In this document: in pieces, positions 20,683 to 30,985 of the stretch | Layout of the letters: every line of letters starts with the position of its first letter | Numbering within the stretch: the stretch's first letter is position 1 | Source of the DNA: Entamoeba histolytica HM-1:IMSS | Taxonomy: Eukaryota; Evosea; Mastigamoebida; Endamoebidae | DNA length: 64,000 nucleotides | Assembly: GCF_000208925.1 (NCBI RefSeq) | Contig: NW_001914867.1 | Location: forward strand, 62,001-126,000 | Reading direction: 5' to 3' | Notes under the pieces: generated by a model | Seen by the model: the letters and a program-made list of their open reading frames with translations, nothing else | What the model was told of the DNA's origin: nothing | Databases searched by the model: none | Program-made: the position numbers and the translations under genes

Positions 20683-21777
20683 TTAATTATCTGAAGCATA
20701 AAAGAGATGATGAACAATTGCATTTCTATTTAATGGTTTTAATTCTTCCCATTGAATAACAAAAATATCAGCAATAAATTTTAATATTTTACCAGTAAGA
20801 GATAATGTAGTAACTCTACATACACTTTCAAGATATATAATTCTTGTTTTTTTACTTTGGAATAACTAAAAAATTAATATAAATGTTATATTAAATACTT
20901 AAACTTATTAAAAATAACAAACATTTAAAAACCAACAACAAATACAAACAGGAACACAAGTTCCTGGTCCATTACAAAGTAATACTTCTGGTCTAATTTT
21001 TAAAACCATACCAATACAAACAAATATGGCATACAATGTTGTAAAAATAGAAGTAAAGTATGACTGTCCAACTTTCCTACTTCGTGGAATTTGATGAACA
21101 TTATATTTACTTTTTATTCCTTCTAATTTTTTTGAACTTATATTATCACTCTCAGCTACAATTACATCAAATTGTTTGATAACCTCATGACACAATTCAT
21201 CTAAGGGATGTAACACATGAAGCATTTCCATTGTATGTCCACCACTTCCAAGAACTACACAAATTTCTTTATCTTTATTTTTATCTAATCCACACCACTC
21301 TTTCATGAGATTACCAATTTTTTCATCTACCTCTTTTCCTTTAAGAACAATGTCTTTTCCAGGTTGAATAATGTAATGAGAAAGTAATTCTTTTAACGTA
21401 GATGGAGAAGGACAATATGTAACTGCTCCCAGTTCTGAAAGTTTCTTTGCTATTTCTGTTTGGTGATTATTCATTAATGCATCATTAATAACAACAATAG
21501 TTGATTTTTTTACACTAAGTGCTTCATTTACAGATCCAGCACCAGCATGAGTTATGATTAAATCAGCAGCTTTAAAGTCTTCTGAAATTGATGTTTTCAT
21601 AGAGAATGAATGAACTGTTATACCTGCTTTACTTTCAGGAATATATTTTCCGTGTCCATATTGAACAACCATTTCAGTAATTCCAATTTGGGAGAGTTGT
21701 TTCATTACATCCTCTTCGTTAATAGTTTCAATAAGTCGTTCAAATTCAGTCGTACCAACAGTAACAAAAAGTTTCAT
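20683..21777 (-). CDS. ALG13-ALG14 fusion: UDP-GlcNAc transferase of N-glycan assembly (2 exons)
   Basis: Exons 21777-20923 and 20865-20683 join to 345 residues. Residues 1-150 are ALG13, the catalytic GT28-like half: 'MKLFVTVGTTEFERLI', then 'ADLIITHAGAGSVNEAL' as the nucleotide-sugar site. Residues 168-345 are ALG14: 'VVLGSGGHTMEMLHVL', 'RSRKVGQSY' and 'CNGPGTCVPVCI' in exon 1. Exon 2 gives 'RIIYLESVCRV', 'LSLTGKILKF' and 'FVIQWEEL', the conserved ALG14 end. In most eukaryotes these are two subunits; ALG14 anchors ALG13 at the cytosolic face of the ER. There they add the second GlcNAc to dolichol-PP-GlcNAc. Fusion in one chain is known for some protists, including Entamoeba. The usual N-terminal ALG14 anchor is replaced by the ALG13 half; a hydrophobic patch near 248-285 may bind the membrane. 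All signature motifs are intact. Confidence 0.93.
20866..20922 (-). other. Intron of ALG13-ALG14 gene (57 nt)
   Basis: Reverse-strand donor GTTTGT, acceptor TTTTTTAG, phase 0. Splicing joins CCWFLN to LFQSKKTRIIYLESV and recovers the last 60 residues of ALG14, which an unspliced reading would lose. Confidence 0.9.
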
Positions 21778-21800
21778 GAAACAATTTTATTTGAATGAAT

Positions 21801-21815
21801 ATTTTTTAAGTTCAA
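21801..21815 (-). promoter_or_regulatory. GAAC-type core promoter box of ALG13-ALG14
   Basis: Reverse strand TTGAACTTAAAAAAT, 23-38 nt before the ATG, followed by an initiator-like AAAATATTCA. Same word family as the boxes ahead of RPN2, the myotubularin and the lysine-rich protein. Confidence 0.45.
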
Positions 21816-21890
21816 GAAATAAAAAACATAATAAAATACTAAGCAACACGTAACTTATTTTATTAGTTAAATCATATTATTTGTTTTTTT

Positions 21891-22052
21891 TTAATTCTTT
21901 AACATTGGTGATTCTACTTTTTTGGTTTTCTTATCAGCAATATATAATTTAGTGTAATGAACTACTTCAATGATAACAGCAACAGACAGCACTAACCCAC
22001 ACACTAAACAAATAACCCAAATAGGACTTCCTTCTTGTGGACTTTCAGACAT
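21891..22052 (-). CDS. Small single-pass membrane protein (53 residues)
   Basis: A short ORF, below usual length cut-offs, that looks real. It starts MSESPQEGSPIW, has one clean hydrophobic helix at about residues 11-31 (WVICLVCGLVLSVAVIIEV), then a basic tail (HYTKLYIADKKTKK) and ends LKN. There is no signal-peptide cleavage pattern, so an Nout/Cin signal-anchor is likely by the positive-inside rule. It sits alone on the reverse strand between the ALG13-ALG14 and lysine-rich genes with short spacers (about 115 nt on each side), in keeping with the compact gene packing. I do not recognise the family; accessory subunits of ER complexes often have this form, but that is only a suggestion. Confidence 0.6.
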   Translation of the reverse strand: MSESPQEGSPIWVICLVCGLVLSVAVIIEVVHYTKLYIADKKTKKVESPMLKN

Positions 22053-22168
22053 TACTTATTAATTTTGATTTTAGTTTTTTTTTAATCAACAATTTTAAGA
22101 ATTCTAAATTTTTATACAAAAAAAACCTAAAAAATAATTTCTCTCAACGTAAACATATTCCAATTATC

Positions 22169-24637
22169 TTATCTTCTTCTTCTTGAACCTGATGATCTTC
22201 TTGATGGTCTAGATCTTGAGGATCTAGTTGGTTTAGGTCTTGATACTGGTCTTGATGCTTTTCGAATAGCTCTATTTGCAACTTTCATAGTTCTTTTTAC
22301 TGATCTTCTAGCAGCCTTAACCTTAGCTTGTACTTTATGAATTTTGTGTCTGAGTTGAGCCTTTGAAGATCCATGTGCTTTTCTCAAAGCCTTTTTCAAA
22401 TTCTTAACTTTTTTCATTTGGGCTTTAAGAAGACGTCTCTTAGCATTAAATTTAGTAAATGCCTTCTTTGACATTCCACTCTTTCTTGCTTTACGAATAA
22501 AGGCTTTAGACTTTGAAAGAAGTCTTTTATTAGAACTTCTTTTAGCAATTTTCTTTGAATATTTTTTCATTGATTTTTTAGCAGCTTTTCTAATTAATTT
22601 TTGAAGTGCCTTTTTATTAAACTTTCCTTTCTTAATTCCTTTTTTCATTGCTTTCTTTTCAAATCTTTTCATTTTTTTAACAATTCTCATAGCTTTTTTC
22701 TTTCCAAATTTCTTTGTTAATTTCTTAGTAAGTTTTCTATTAAGCTTTTTAGTTAATTTAGTAAATCTTTTCTTACTATATTTCTTAATTGTTTTCTTTT
22801 TATTAATTTTCTTAACAGACTTTTTCTTATTGAGTTTTTTAACTAATCTCTTTTTATTAAGTCTTTTATTAACTCTTCTCTTATTATTAATCTTCTTTGA
22901 AACCTTCTTTCTTCTATTAATTTTTGATATCTTTTTATTTAATTTAGCACTTTTCTTTTGTGCATACTTTTTGCTTTGTTTTCTAAGATTTTTCATCATC
23001 TTTTTAACTTTAAGTTGTGCTTTCTTTGTATTTTTCTTTGATAACTTATTAACTTTTGACATTTTCTTTTGAACTTTTCTTAATACTTTCTTTGAAACTC
23101 CAGCTTTCTTTAATTTTTTAATAAGTTTCTTTTGTGTCTTTTTAATCTTTTTAGCGTCTTTCTTAGTTACTTTCTTGGTTGTCTTTTTGACATATTTCTT
23201 AGCAGATGAAAGTGCTTTCTTTTGGGCTTTTTTAGCTGACTTTTTAGCAGCTTTTTGTGCAGATTTCTTGGCTGTCTTTTTAGCTTTTTGTGCAGTCTTT
23301 TTGATTTGTTTCTTCATTTCTTTTTTCAATTTCTTTTCCTTAAGAAGAGCTTTTTTAACATTTTTCTTACTCTTAGAAATTTGAGACTTTAATTTTTTAA
23401 CAGCACTCATTTTCTTTGTTCCTTTCTTAACTTGTTTTTTAACTTGTTTCAATTTCTTTTCTTGTTTCTTTTCAACTTTCATAGCTTTCTTTGCTGCTTT
23501 AGCGGCTTTTTTAGCTTTCTTTTTAAGATCACTCTTTGTAGTCTTTAATTTCTTACTAACATCTTTATTAGCTTTCTTTGCTTCTTTAGTGGCTTTTTTG
23601 ACAGCTTTTTGAGCTTTCTTAATGGCTTTGCTTGATAATTTTTCAGCTTTAGATTTAACTGAGGTAACTTTCTTAGTAGCTTTCTTTGCTGCTTTAGCGG
23701 CCTTTTTAGCAGCTTTTTCACCTGATTTCTTTGCTTCTTTGGCAGCTTTCTTTCCTTTCTTTTCAGCCTTTTTAACTTTCTTCAATAATTTCTTCTTATC
23801 AGCAGCTTCCTTTTTAGTGACTTTCTTAACTTTACTATTAACTTTCTTAGCAATAGCTTTTTGGGTCTTAGCAGCTTGTTTCTTTGCAATTTTCTTAGCT
23901 TGTTTCTTAGCTTGAGCCTTAGCTTTCTTTTCAGCTTTCTTAACTTTAGCCTTCAAACTCTTCTTCAAAGCTTTCATTGATTTCTTTAATGAAGAAGCCT
24001 TCTTTGAATCTTTCTTAGTAACCTTCTTTGAAGCTTTTGTTAATTTCTTAGCTTCTTTCTTAGCTTTTTCAATGATTTTCTTAGCTTCTTTGATAATTTT
24101 CTTTTCAATTTTATGGACTTTCTTTGTGACAGTTTTAACTTCTTTCTTTACTTTCTTGGATTGTTTTTTAATAACACTTTTAGCTATTTTCTTAGCTACA
24201 GAATTAGCCTTCTTTGATTTTACACTTTTAACAACTTCAGCATCATCAAGTACTTCTTCACTTCTATTGAACCTTTTTTCAATATGAAGAGTATTAATAA
24301 TTCTTTCCTTAACGTATGTTGGAACAGAAGCTAATAACTTTTTCATTCCTTTAACTAACTTAGCTTTTTGTTTCATAAATCCATTTAATTGAGAAACCAT
24401 TAAATTGATTTCTTTTTGAATGTTTCCCTTTTGTGATTCTGGAGCAGCTTCAACATCAAGTACAGCATGATCGATTTTGTCGTGAATGTGTCTTTCAATG
24501 TCTTCAATTCTACTTAATTCAGCTTCTAAAATAGAAACTTTGTCTTGAACTTCGTAAAATTCTCTGATATAATAAGCAGTGCTTGATTGATCAGCAAATG
24601 CACAAGTAATAGCGAGAAGAACAAGTAATACTTGCAT
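22169..24637 (-). CDS. Secreted lysine-rich polycationic protein
   Basis: 822 residues, one exon. A clean signal peptide (MQVLLVLLAITCAFA) is followed by a charged, helical, possibly coiled-coil domain to about residue 130 (heptad-like Leu/Ile around 35-115). The rest, from about 135 to 790, is an irregular array of Lys-rich words such as KKAKKAAKKA, KKVTKK, KKSAKKA and NKKR. Almost every third residue or more is Lys or Arg, and acidic residues are nearly absent. The C-terminus is Arg/Ser/Pro-rich and ends SGSRRRR. The composition resembles linker histones, yet the signal peptide implies secretion or vesicle loading, so it more likely binds polyanions (glycans, nucleic acid or polyphosphate) outside the cytosol. 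It is not one of the short, Glu-balanced Lys/Glu-rich KERP proteins. Opposite-strand ORFs here are shadows of the AAG/AAA bias. Confidence 0.82.
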   Translation of the reverse strand: MQVLLVLLAITCAFADQSSTAYYIREFYEVQDKVSILEAELSRIEDIERHIHDKIDHAVLDVEAAPESQKGNIQKEINLMVSQLNGFMKQKAKLVKGMKKLLASVPTYVKERIINTLHIEKRFNRSEEVLDDAEVVKSVKSKKANSVAKKIAKSVIKKQSKKVKKEVKTVTKKVHKIEKKIIKEAKKIIEKAKKEAKKLTKASKKVTKKDSKKASSLKKSMKALKKSLKAKVKKAEKKAKAQAKKQAKKIAKKQAAKTQKAIAKKVNSKVKKVTKKEAADKKKLLKKVKKAEKKGKKAAKEAKKSGEKAAKKAAKAAKKATKKVTSVKSKAEKLSSKAIKKAQKAVKKATKEAKKANKDVSKKLKTTKSDLKKKAKKAAKAAKKAMKVEKKQEKKLKQVKKQVKKGTKKMSAVKKLKSQISKSKKNVKKALLKEKKLKKEMKKQIKKTAQKAKKTAKKSAQKAAKKSAKKAQKKALSSAKKYVKKTTKKVTKKDAKKIKKTQKKLIKKLKKAGVSKKVLRKVQKKMSKVNKLSKKNTKKAQLKVKKMMKNLRKQSKKYAQKKSAKLNKKISKINRRKKVSKKINNKRRVNKRLNKKRLVKKLNKKKSVKKINKKKTIKKYSKKRFTKLTKKLNRKLTKKLTKKFGKKKAMRIVKKMKRFEKKAMKKGIKKGKFNKKALQKLIRKAAKKSMKKYSKKIAKRSSNKRLLSKSKAFIRKARKSGMSKKAFTKFNAKRRLLKAQMKKVKNLKKALRKAHGSSKAQLRHKIHKVQAKVKAARRSVKRTMKVANRAIRKASRPVSRPKPTRSSRSRPSRRSSGSRRRR

Positions 24638-24653
24638 TAAAATTATGCTTCTT

Positions 24654-24667
24654 ATTTTTGAGTTCTT
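24654..24667 (-). promoter_or_regulatory. GAAC-type core promoter box of the lysine-rich gene
   Basis: Reverse strand AAGAACTCAAAAAT, 16-30 nt upstream of the ATG at 24637. Confidence 0.4.
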
Positions 24668-26559
24668 GCTTGAAATAGGTCAACAATCTATTTTTATTCA
24701 ATCCATCTCATAAATTAAATAAAGAATCTCTTTTTACTACATTTCCCGATTTTTTTATCATTTTTTAATTATAAAATAATAACTATTTAAAACTTCAAAT
24801 TTCTCGAATAATTTTATTTTGTAGATGAAATCAAAGATTCTTTTTCATCTTTTTTCTTTTTTATAAAAAGCAAGTTAATTAATTTTTTTTTTTATTATGA
24901 TTTTTCTTCATAAAAGTTGATTGCGTAAAAACAACAAATCCTAAATTGCCCAGTAACAAACTATCAAATTTAAAGATAACATTAACTTAAATAAGTGGAA
25001 TATTCTATTTTTTTTTAAATAAATTTTTAATTAAGTAACTCATATTTTATAAAAATCAAAATACTTTTTTTCATAAAAAGTTAATACAAGAAGAAATACA
25101 AAGTACTAAAACAATATTTGTTTTCAAAATAATAATTTGTTTGTTATACTTAAAAATATTAATCAAATACAAAATCTTCAAATTAAAAAATTGTTTTACT
25201 TTTTTTTAATATTAATCTTCCCAATTAAAGAGTTTTTTTTATTGTTTTGAAATTTTTAAATAGTAAATAAAATACTATTCTGTTTTATAGCAATAAAGTA
25301 TTGTAGTTCCCATTTGTTAATCATATTGTTATTTTATTCTTTGAGGTAAAGCCTCTACCTTGATTTATCAACAAAGTTGACAATAATTAAATTTGTTTTT
25401 TCTAAGAGACTTATATTATTTTTTTTAATACCACTATTACAACTACTCATAACTAAATTAAATACTATGCCTTTATTCCTGAAAATAATACTCACATTAA
25501 AAAGAGTTAATAGACTCAATTTTTATTATAAATATTTATGATAAATCAAATGAATTGGCTTATTGAATTAACACTATTAAAATTAGTTATAACAATGTAT
25601 TTTATTGTTTTATATTCCATAATAAAGTTGCTCAATTTGAAAGTTTATATAATCTTTGTATAAGTTAGTTTTTGAATAGTCTTTATTTCAATAAGAATAA
25701 ACACATCAAACTAAAGAAAGGTTGAACATCATTATCTAATTTCTATATTTAACTTTTTTCCTAATTTTCATTTTGTTATATATAACGGAAATAATAACTC
25801 GTTATACTACATATTTTTTATGGTTAATGTTGTTATTTAATCTAACTATATGGATTTGATTACTTGAATTACATTACACAAAAGTGGAATGCTATGATAT
25901 TAGAATTAAAAAGAAATGTAATAATAAAACTATAATTATTTTTAGTAGTATGACTGTACTTGTGTCTCATTAAGAGCATTTTTCAAATGAATTATCAGTA
26001 CATCAAAAACCAATTTTATTTTTAATGAATTAAATAACTCAATGAATGTTTTATTAACTAAATTGTTTGTTTATTGTTTATTAATGAAATTATGAATGTG
26101 TTTGTTGAATGAAAAATATAATTCAATATTAAACCAAAGATATAGAAGAAAAATAATAAAAATGGTAAAAATCATTTGAATTAATCAAATGTAATTCAAC
26201 AATAAATAATTGAAATATACTGATTATATGCTTATTCACATATCTTTTAATGGTATTTATTATTCAATGAATAATATAAATTGAATTGTTATTGGATAAT
26301 TGAATTTATCAATAGACTAAAAGAATAAACAATGGGGTTTCCCTATTCAATAACATATTTTCTTGTCTGTCTTTCTTCAAAATAACCAATTAATTGATTA
26401 GAGAGTATTATTATGTTCAACTTCTTCATTTCTTATGGTTATACAATGAATTTGACTTAATTCATTTATGTTTAGTTGTATTGTTTCATTGTCATATGTG
26501 TTGAATCATAAACAATTGCTTTGTAATACATTGTATTTAATATTACAATCAAATAAACA
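24668..26559. other. Long AT-rich gene-free DNA
   Basis: Nearly 1.9 kb with no supportable gene. The first 700 nt are dominated by A and T tracts; from about 25.5 kb the words ATTCAAT and ATTGAAT become frequent. No tRNA-like fold or simple tandem array is seen. Confidence 0.5.
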
Positions 26560-27940
26560 ATAAATTCAATGATTTCTCTCTCATTCATCCACAATTTCTT
26601 TATCAATACTTCTAATTCAATAATCATATTTTCATTTGTTATTCAAACTTCTTTTCCTTTGAACTTTTCTTTCTTAAAACAAACACTTTCACCGAATAAA
26701 CAATCAAAATGTTTGTTGTTTATTTTAGTTACATATTCTAATACTCAATCAATACATCATGTTTTATTTATATTAATACTCTTTCTTATCACTATCTTCT
26801 TTGTTGCATTTTGGTTTTGGTAAGTAACATCAACATCTATTCCATTATTCAATTATAAATAACAAAAAACTCTTCTTTCTCTTTAGTTGTATCATCATGA
26901 AGTAAAATGACTGTGTTTCGTTCTTTAAAATAACTAATACATTCTTCTTCATAACTTTTGTCTTCTTGTTGTTGATGAGGAATAATTTCATTTCAAATTG
27001 ATATCTTGTTTTAATAACACTGAAAATAGTAGAACATTCACATTCTTCTTTAATTGAAAGTGTGTTTTTAATATCAAAAACGTGATTCATTCAATATTCA
27101 TCTGTTAGTCATTCATTCCAGATATTCTTTACATTCAAATGGATATGTTTTATCATGAACTTGTTGTTGAATATCAATTCAATTTATTACTCTTTTCAAT
27201 AATATTTTTTTATTGATATAATATTGTTATATGATACATTGAACTTCAAAAATGAATAACTTTCAATTAAAACTGAATTTAATCATCAAAAATTATGTGT
27301 TTGTATTGGTGTTGTTGAAAATAAAATATAATTAATACAAATGATTGATTTTTATTTATTAATACAATTTATGTTTTTATAATTCAATTGAAACACAATT
27401 ATCTTCTATTTTGTATGAATGACATTTATTCAATTTCCATTTCTTATGTAAAATACAAATTGTTGTAATTGTATATATCAACATCAAATAACATCATTAT
27501 CTTCAAATGGAGTATTGTATTACTTCTCTTTGTCTCTCTATTGAATAGTTTCTATCATTAAAACTTAGTTTTATAATTATATTCTACTTGCTGATAATAA
27601 AGATTTTAATCAAATTAATTCAATCAATTCAAATAAATATAGTACTGTATTTTCTATCATTATTAAACTCACAATATTGAATATTTTTAATAAACTGATA
27701 TTTTCAATACAAACACACACGTATCATTTAGACAAATATAAAAGTGTTTACAATTTAATTTGTTTAAGAATTGAAAATGATTCAATGGTGTTTTGAAATG
27801 AAACAAAAGTTGTTGTTTATCACTATCAATAAATACAACTCTTTGTTGATTATTATTAAGAGTAATGTGTGTATCTTCTTCATCATTTTGAGTGTTGCAA
27901 TTATATTCAGTGATATTAAAATTGCTCGTACAAAACATTG
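26560..27940 (-). pseudogene. Decayed protein-coding gene of unrecognised family
   Basis: The reverse strand holds several protein-like stretches in different frames. About 27938-27720 starts MFCTSNFNITEYN and contains 'QQRVVFIDSDKQQLLFHF'. About 27170-27090 gives 'DIQQQVHDKTYPFECKEYLE'. About 27090-26960 gives 'HVFDIKNTLSIKEECECSTIF', and then, after a frameshift near 26970, 'YEEECISYFKERNTVILLHDD'. About 26770-26570 gives 'NNKHFDCLFGESVCFKKEKF' and, after a stop, 'IIELEVLIKKLWMNEREII'. Amino-acid composition and helix patterns are protein-like, unlike the flanks, but stops and at least two frameshifts separate them. The plus-strand ORF at 26569-26823 is a shadow of this. I cannot name the family. 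Confidence 0.45.
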
Positions 27941-28255
27941 TTTATAACTACAAACTATCCTTATTGATTAATAACTCTCTTGCTGTTGCTCATATGATTT
28001 TACAATAAACTCTTAATTATTCATAACATATTATTTTTATTTGAATTATTTCTCCTTTTATACTATAATATATTTATTAAAATACTACTCGTTACTGTTT
28101 ATTTACTATTAGTATAATAAGACATACACCCAAACGTTTATTTATTATTAATGAAAGAAAAAATAACAAAAAATATGAATAACAATAATAAAAAATAAAA
28201 AAATAAAAACTTCATAAGAACTTAAAAGAAAATGACAAAAAAATAAAAAACTGAC
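27941..28255. other. Upstream region of RPN2 with a GAAC/TATA box
   Basis: AT-rich spacer. AAGAACTTAAAAG at 28216-28228, 27-40 nt before the ATG of RPN2, matches the recurring promoter word. Nothing else is seen. Confidence 0.45.
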
Positions 28256-30985
28256 ATGAGTTTATCTCAACAGCAAATTGATCAATTGATTCAAAACCTA
28301 TATGGCAATGACAATGAAATTAAAACACAAACACTGAAAGAAATTAATGCTGTTATTACAACACATTGGGCAGAAATTTCAGAAGAACTTCCTAAATTGA
28401 TTGAATTAAGCGAAACAATAGAAGGAATAGGAAAACAATATGCATACCTTGTTATTAGTAAGTCATATTTTTACATTGAAAGTTATGATGAAGCTGTTAA
28501 TTATGCATTAAAGGCAGATGAATTATTCAAATTTGAAGGAAATGATAATTATAGTGTAAAAATGATTACACACTTAATAGATATGTATATTAAAGAACGT
28601 AGACAAAAGAAAGAAGTTGATAAATTAATGGAAGATAAAATGAATAAATTCTTTAAAGAGGCTATTGAGAAAGAAGAAGAATATCTAACGATTGGAATTG
28701 CATTAGATTGTAGAAGAGTTGATGTAATTAAAGAGATATTAGGAAAAACTAAAGAGAAAGATGAAATAATAGAATATCTTAAGAAGATAACTAACAGTTC
28801 AAGTGTTGATTATTCATTAAAGAATGAAGTTATGGAAATTGTTTCAGAAAGTCTTAATGAAAATAGTCAAATTGATTTAGAAAGTATCAGTGAATGTTGG
28901 GTAAAAAAGAATGATGGAGATGGGTTTATGAAAATGTTTAACCAATTAAGTGAAGAAATGAAAATGCAAGTATTACTTGATTATGAAGGAATTCCACAAA
29001 AATTTAGAGAAGAATTAATAAGTAAATTACCAGAGAAGTATCATAAATATATTGATGGAAAAATCCAAGAGAAGTTGTATTTAGACTTTTTATTCTCTAG
29101 AGATAAAACTGATAATTTATTATTGAATAATATTAAATCATCAAATTGTATTAAAAGTAGTGTAATTCAAACAGCAGTATTATATGCTAATGCATTTATG
29201 CATTATGGAACAACTAATATTATGTTTTTAAAAGATAATAATGATTGGATTATTAATGCAAGTAATTGGGGAAAATTTGCTACTACAGCTTCTCTTGGAG
29301 TTTTATTTAAAGGAAGAGAAAATGAAGCACTTAATTTAATGTCACCATATACAGCAAATGGAACAGGAGGAAAAAGTGTTTATGCACAATCAGGAAGATT
29401 ATATGCATTAGGACTTATCTTTGGAGGACATGGAAAAGAGATTTTAACAACAATAACTGATGATTTAAAACAATCAAAAAGTAGTAAAAATGAAGTTCTT
29501 CAACATGGAGCATGTTTAGGAGTTGGATTAGCTGGAATTGCTACAGAAAATTATGAATTATATCAAGAAGTTAAAGAAATATTAATTAATAATGATAGTG
29601 CAGTAGCAGGAATGACAGCTGGATTATCCCTTGGATTAATAATGATGGGATCAGGTAATTTAGAAGTTGCACAAGAAATGCTTACACATTGTCATGAAAC
29701 AGAACATGATAAAATTATTAGAGGAACTAGTGTTGGAATAGGATTAGTAATGTTTGGAATGCAAGATAAAGCTGATGGAATTATAGATTTAATGGTTAAT
29801 GATGCTAATCATGTATTAAGATATGGAGGAATTTATACAATTGGGTTAGCATATTGTGGAACTGCTAATGAAAAGGCTATTAGTAAATTATTACATTTTG
29901 CAGTCACAGATAGAAGTGATGAAGTTAAAAGAGCAGCAGTATTAGTGCTTGGATTTATTTTGAATAAGAGATTAGATGAGTTATGTAAAACAATTTTATT
30001 ATTAATTGATTCATATAATCCACATGTTAGATATGGAGCTGCACTTGCATTAGGTATTGCAGGATGTGCATCAAATGATAGTACTGTTATTGGATTACTT
30101 GAGCCATTATTAAAAGATCCAAATGATTTTGTCAAACAAGGAGCTGCCATTGCACTTGGAATGGTTTTGATGGAAACATCTATTAAAGAAAATGACAAAG
30201 TTGAAAAGTTTATTAAAGACTTACAAAATAAAATATCATTTAAAGGTGAAGGAATGTTAACTCAATTTGGAAGTATTCTTGGATTAGGAATTGTTAATGC
30301 TGGAGGTAGAAATTGTACTATTTCAATGTACAATAATTTAGGTACATTTAATTTAAAAGCTGTTGCAGGATTAGTATTGTTTAACCAATATTGGTATTGG
30401 TATCCATTTACTTTATGTCTTTCATTGTCATTTATTCCAACAACAATCATTGGGGTTACAGAAGATTTAAAGTATGTTGAGTCATATCAATATATTTCTA
30501 ATGCACCATCAGACCAATTTGATTATTTACCAATGACTAAACCACCAACAAAAACTGGACATACAAAAATGAACCAAACTAAATTATCTTATGGGAATAA
30601 ACAAGCTGGACAATCACTTAATTTGTCTTCTAGTCTTTTAATTAGTGAAAAAATAACAAATGAAATTATTCCAGAAGAAAAGAAAATGGAAGAAGAACCA
30701 ATTCAAATACAACCATTTGTTACTTTACAAAATGGAAGTAGAGTCACTCCTCGTCAACTTGAATTTATTACTGAGATAAAAGGCAGTAGATTTGTTGGAG
30801 TTAAAAAACCAGGAAGAGGTATTTTGATCTTGAAAGATACTCAACCTCAAATGGAAGAAGAAAATTCAGGAGTTATTAAAGATCAAGGAATTGAAATGAC
30901 AGAAGAACATAAAGCACTTGCTGATGCCTTATTATCCAATAACAATGATCCAAAACCACCTGAACCATTTGAATGGAACTTTTAA
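28256..30985 (+). CDS. RPN2: 26S proteasome regulatory subunit RPN2 (PSMD1)
   Basis: A 909-residue scaffold of the 19S base. The N-terminal half is a helical solenoid. Residues of about 330-680 are a run of proteasome/cyclosome (PC) repeats with the Gly-Ala pattern ('GACLGVGLAGIAT', 'GMTAGLSLGLIMMGSGN', 'RYGAALALGIAGCA', 'KQGAAIALGMVLM'), which forms the closed toroid. A conserved C-terminal beta domain follows ('LQNGSRVTPRQLEFI', 'VGVKKPGRGILILKD'), as in PSMD1. RPN2 holds the deubiquitinase and ubiquitin receptor RPN13 on the ATPase ring; the extreme C-terminus 'PPEPFEWNF' is like the RPN13-binding tail of RPN2. Length and domain order are normal, and no intron is needed. The start MSLSQQQ lies 27 nt downstream of a promoter-like box. 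Confidence 0.96.
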   Translation: MSLSQQQIDQLIQNLYGNDNEIKTQTLKEINAVITTHWAEISEELPKLIELSETIEGIGKQYAYLVISKSYFYIESYDEAVNYALKADELFKFEGNDNYSVKMITHLIDMYIKERRQKKEVDKLMEDKMNKFFKEAIEKEEEYLTIGIALDCRRVDVIKEILGKTKEKDEIIEYLKKITNSSSVDYSLKNEVMEIVSESLNENSQIDLESISECWVKKNDGDGFMKMFNQLSEEMKMQVLLDYEGIPQKFREELISKLPEKYHKYIDGKIQEKLYLDFLFSRDKTDNLLLNNIKSSNCIKSSVIQTAVLYANAFMHYGTTNIMFLKDNNDWIINASNWGKFATTASLGVLFKGRENEALNLMSPYTANGTGGKSVYAQSGRLYALGLIFGGHGKEILTTITDDLKQSKSSKNEVLQHGACLGVGLAGIATENYELYQEVKEILINNDSAVAGMTAGLSLGLIMMGSGNLEVAQEMLTHCHETEHDKIIRGTSVGIGLVMFGMQDKADGIIDLMVNDANHVLRYGGIYTIGLAYCGTANEKAISKLLHFAVTDRSDEVKRAAVLVLGFILNKRLDELCKTILLLIDSYNPHVRYGAALALGIAGCASNDSTVIGLLEPLLKDPNDFVKQGAAIALGMVLMETSIKENDKVEKFIKDLQNKISFKGEGMLTQFGSILGLGIVNAGGRNCTISMYNNLGTFNLKAVAGLVLFNQYWYWYPFTLCLSLSFIPTTIIGVTEDLKYVESYQYISNAPSDQFDYLPMTKPPTKTGHTKMNQTKLSYGNKQAGQSLNLSSSLLISEKITNEIIPEEKKMEEEPIQIQPFVTLQNGSRVTPRQLEFITEIKGSRFVGVKKPGRGILILKDTQPQMEEENSGVIKDQGIEMTEEHKALADALLSNNNDPKPPEPFEWNF

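Noticed and set aside
21001..21060. Premature end of ALG14 as evidence of a truncated fusion
   Set aside because: The missing part is found downstream after a standard intron.
22830..24287. Several plus-strand ORFs of 69-97 codons
   Set aside because: They are shadows of the AAG/AAA/GCT codon bias of the lysine-rich gene on the other strand, giving Phe/Leu-rich artefacts.
26569..26823. 84-codon hydrophobic plus-strand ORF
   Set aside because: Complement of a more protein-like reverse-strand remnant; composition-driven.
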